The position numbers were made by a program, and so were the translations under genes. DNA of 64,000 nt from Ascaphus truei (taxonomy: Eukaryota; Chordata; Amphibia; Anura; Ascaphidae), in contig CM071568.1 of the NCBI GenBank assembly GCA_036426205.1, forward strand, positions 215,803,245 through 215,867,244, given 5' to 3'. The notes under the pieces were generated by a model. That model was not told where the DNA came from. It saw only the letters and a program-made list of their open reading frames with translations, and searched no databases. Numbering within the stretch: position 1 is the stretch's first letter; the number at the start of each line of letters is the position of its first letter. Shown here piece after piece: positions 61,567 through 64,000 of this stretch.

Positions 61567-64000
61567 GGGACATATTAAGTTCTGCATATTGATACCGTAA
61601 TTATTTTTCCTTGACCTTGTGTAAAAAAAAAATGCATCAGGTCTGAAGTGCTGTTCTAGCTAACAGATTTGTAGCAAATATCATGCTATAACAGGTTGAA
61701 GGTATGAAATGTAGTTGTACTTCCCGATTCCCCCATCTTAACCTTTACAGTGATCTTGTGAAGTAAAGTGCACATCAGATTGTTTCTGTACCCATTGTGG
61801 AGCTGACTGGCTTTTAATTCTGTCTATGCTTGCTACTCATATACTCATGAAACCACTCAATACATGTTACAATTATTCTCAAAGAAAATGGAAACTGAAA
61901 CCATTTTTTAACAAATGTTATTGCAAAATAATGAAAATATCCTTGACCATGCAGATATAAGATGAAGTGATTGAACAGAGCATCGTATACTATTACACAA
62001 ACGTACAATGGGTTTAAAGACCTGTTGAATGGTTTGCTTTAGAATTCAGTTTTCTGCTACTGGAACCTGCAAAGCATTGTTTTGTATAGCTTTGCAGATC
62101 TCTGCATTAGTGAAAGAGTTTGTGTAATAAAGACAACTATTTTTTAATTACATTTCATGGTTTGTGGATGTTTCTTTTGTGAAATACAGTATGCAATACA
62201 AAATAGATTATTTATATGTGTTTTATTGTTCAGTGGAAATAATGATGCCTAACAAAAGAGCCTATGTCACGAAAATAACATATGTTAACAAAAGAGATGG
62301 GCACATTATCCAAATTAGCTATACAAACTATATTTTTGAGGGGAGGAGAAGACTCCTTGAGAGAGCCCAACTGGTGCGAACTGCGAGGGAGAGACTTTTT
62401 TTGTCAGGTTTTATGTCACTTGTTTTTAATTATGATACAATAAAGTCTTATTTAAAAATAAATAATCTGGTGGGTTCCTATTCAATCTGCGGGTTTGTGC
62501 TTTACCACCGATCTGTTCTAAACTTTTTCCATTTTGAATCAAAGCGATTGAAGGGACACTGGTGGGAAATCCAGACACTAAAACAGCTGAGCAGCTATAC
62601 TGCTGTTTTACGGAAAAGCGGCCAGAGGGAGCAGACGCAGTTCCCCACTGACAGAGTGGGAGAGCCGCTGATGATCCTGGTTCCCATGAGGAGGTAAACC
62701 TATATATACCTTTTTCATGTGTCCCGGGTAGGCGAATGATATATCAGGATTCCCAATGCTCTCTGTCACCTGTTAATTTGCCATATAACTTAATTCTGTC
62801 TAAAAAGTACCCCGCAAAAGTCTTATTGATTTGACGATCTTCCTTGGTGCATCTCCTTGACTTGATAGAACGGTGGTTATATTTACCGGGGGGGGGGGGG
62901 GGGGGGAAAAGAGGCTGCACAGCAAAAACACTGCCCTGTATTTTTATTTCTTTTTTTTTTTAATTATCAACTTTTAAAACAATTTGTTTTAGCTATTTTA
63001 AAACTGGTGATTTTGCAAATATTCATGAATACAAAAATCTGCAGTATTTTTGACAAATTTTAGATATTAAAGGTATTAATTCTGTCTATCTAGTTATCAT
63101 GTGGAACCAAGATAATGCTAACAACTTCCTTCTGACATGCACAACTGGCAATATACCCATACTGTATATCTCACTCGGCAGATAAATTTCCTTCTAGGAA
63201 TCATAAGCTACTTCCAGGACCGGTGGTTTTTACTTAAACTTTTAGTGGTTAAAAATATTCAAATGACAAAATAAAGTTGCAATAAATAAGAAAAGCATGT
63301 TGAGCCCCAGCCAGCAGGAGAATTGAATTATGGATAGGGCATGGCTGCTAGGAAAGCCAGGATGAATTCCGTGACATGGTTGGTTAGAATACTTGTAACC
63401 TTCAGTAGAAGCAGGAACAAATATGACCTGATACAAATTACTGGTGATGTGATGATTACGTGGCTTCCAGTGCACCTCTGTTTTGCAAACAATACCACAT
63501 ATCCATTTTTTTCCAGCAGTTAAATGAACTTATTATTTTAAAACAAACAAAAAATTGTATCAGTTTAGATATTTGACTCCTAGATACATTTGCAAGGTTT
63601 CACACTGAATGCAGATGAGAAAATAACCTGAAAGAAATAAGGATTGGATAGCATCAAGCATGAAAGAGAGGCAATGTTTGGTATATCCCAATTGTATGCA
63701 GAATCAGTGTGCACGTGAGCCCTAAATAACGATATCTAGCATTCAATTTGTGTGTACAGTGTTGGCATAAATCATATGTCATTATTTAACAAACTGTTCT
63801 ATTGTAATTTAGAAAATAAAACTGAAAATGCTTATCATCAATCAGCATGCTTTATATATTTCATGTTCATCCTTTTCTTCTTGAAGATGAATTCCTGGTA
63901 GCTGTGCAAGAAGGAACGGGCTCCCATACTGACACCAAGTGTACAAATATATCTGTCAAGCTAAAGACAGAAAGTAGCTGGTTTATGTGGTTTTAGAAAA
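61567..64000. other. No gene recognised
   Basis: AT-rich sequence with a G-run at 62888-62906. The 177-codon open frame at 62164-62697 has no recognisable domain and a composition typical of non-coding AT-rich DNA; it is not called. Its last part (about 62550-62690, with CTGAGCAGCTATACTGCTG) looks like a fragment of an interspersed repeat. Confidence 0.5.

Noticed and set aside
62164..62697. 177-codon open frame near the right end
   Set aside because: No domain, AT-rich composition, and the last third looks like an interspersed repeat; not supported as a gene.

Overview
The window is eukaryotic nuclear DNA dominated by transposable elements, most likely from an anuran amphibian. That attribution is an inference from the element mix: GIY-YIG Penelope-like elements, a vertebrate-type chromovirus, a Gmr1-like Ty3/gypsy element, a CORE-SINE, and abundant hammerhead (CTGANGA...GAAACGCGT) motifs. 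I recognise no intact host gene. The only host-like coding sequence is a broken myosin-tail-like and ASPM-like pair at 7.9-9.3 kb, repeated at 14.9-16.3 kb.

Layout. 1-7 kb: a solo LTR (1029-2065) with a perfect 5-bp target-site duplication (TSD) and internal 173-bp tandem repeats, a second LTR (5202-5630) and an inverted-repeat element (6654-7046). 7.0-21.05 kb: a ~7-kb segment present twice in tandem (7002-14042 and 14107-21051). The second copy is littered with single-base losses, which suggests unpolished long-read sequence rather than a biological duplication. 21.0-28.1 kb: a minus-strand Penelope-like element (PLE-A: ORF1, RT ORF2, decayed GIY-YIG, hammerhead), a second truncated copy head-to-tail, and an inverted, reordered fragment. 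28.1-35.3 kb: an LTR-like repeat, two solo LTRs (29656-30424 +; 33406-34220 -), a 45-bp minisatellite and a large foldback repeat. 35.3-40.4 kb: a young non-autonomous LTR element with near-identical LTRs whose internal region holds only two unrecognised GC-rich ORFs. 41.3-47.4 kb: a decayed Gmr1-like element with integrase upstream of RT/RNase H. 48.3-49.3 kb: a G-rich repeat element. 50.2-60.9 kb: a chromovirus with 5-bp TSDs, interrupted in RT by a SINE plus a hairpin element, and in its 3' LTR by a complete Penelope-like element (PLE-B) with its own 8-bp TSD. 60.97-61.57 kb: another solo LTR with a perfect TSD. The rest shows nothing I can name.

The most interesting biology is in the two divergent Penelope-like elements. 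Both carry a homologous coiled-coil ORF1 followed by ORF2 in the -1 frame. PLE-A ORF2 has no ATG upstream of its conserved start, and a canonical A AAA AAC slippery heptamer lies in the overlap. This suggests a programmed -1 frameshift feeding an RT-endonuclease fusion. Both also carry hammerhead motifs whose stem III is only the palindrome ACGCGT. The gag-only LTR element at 35-40 kb is the second candidate for something undescribed.
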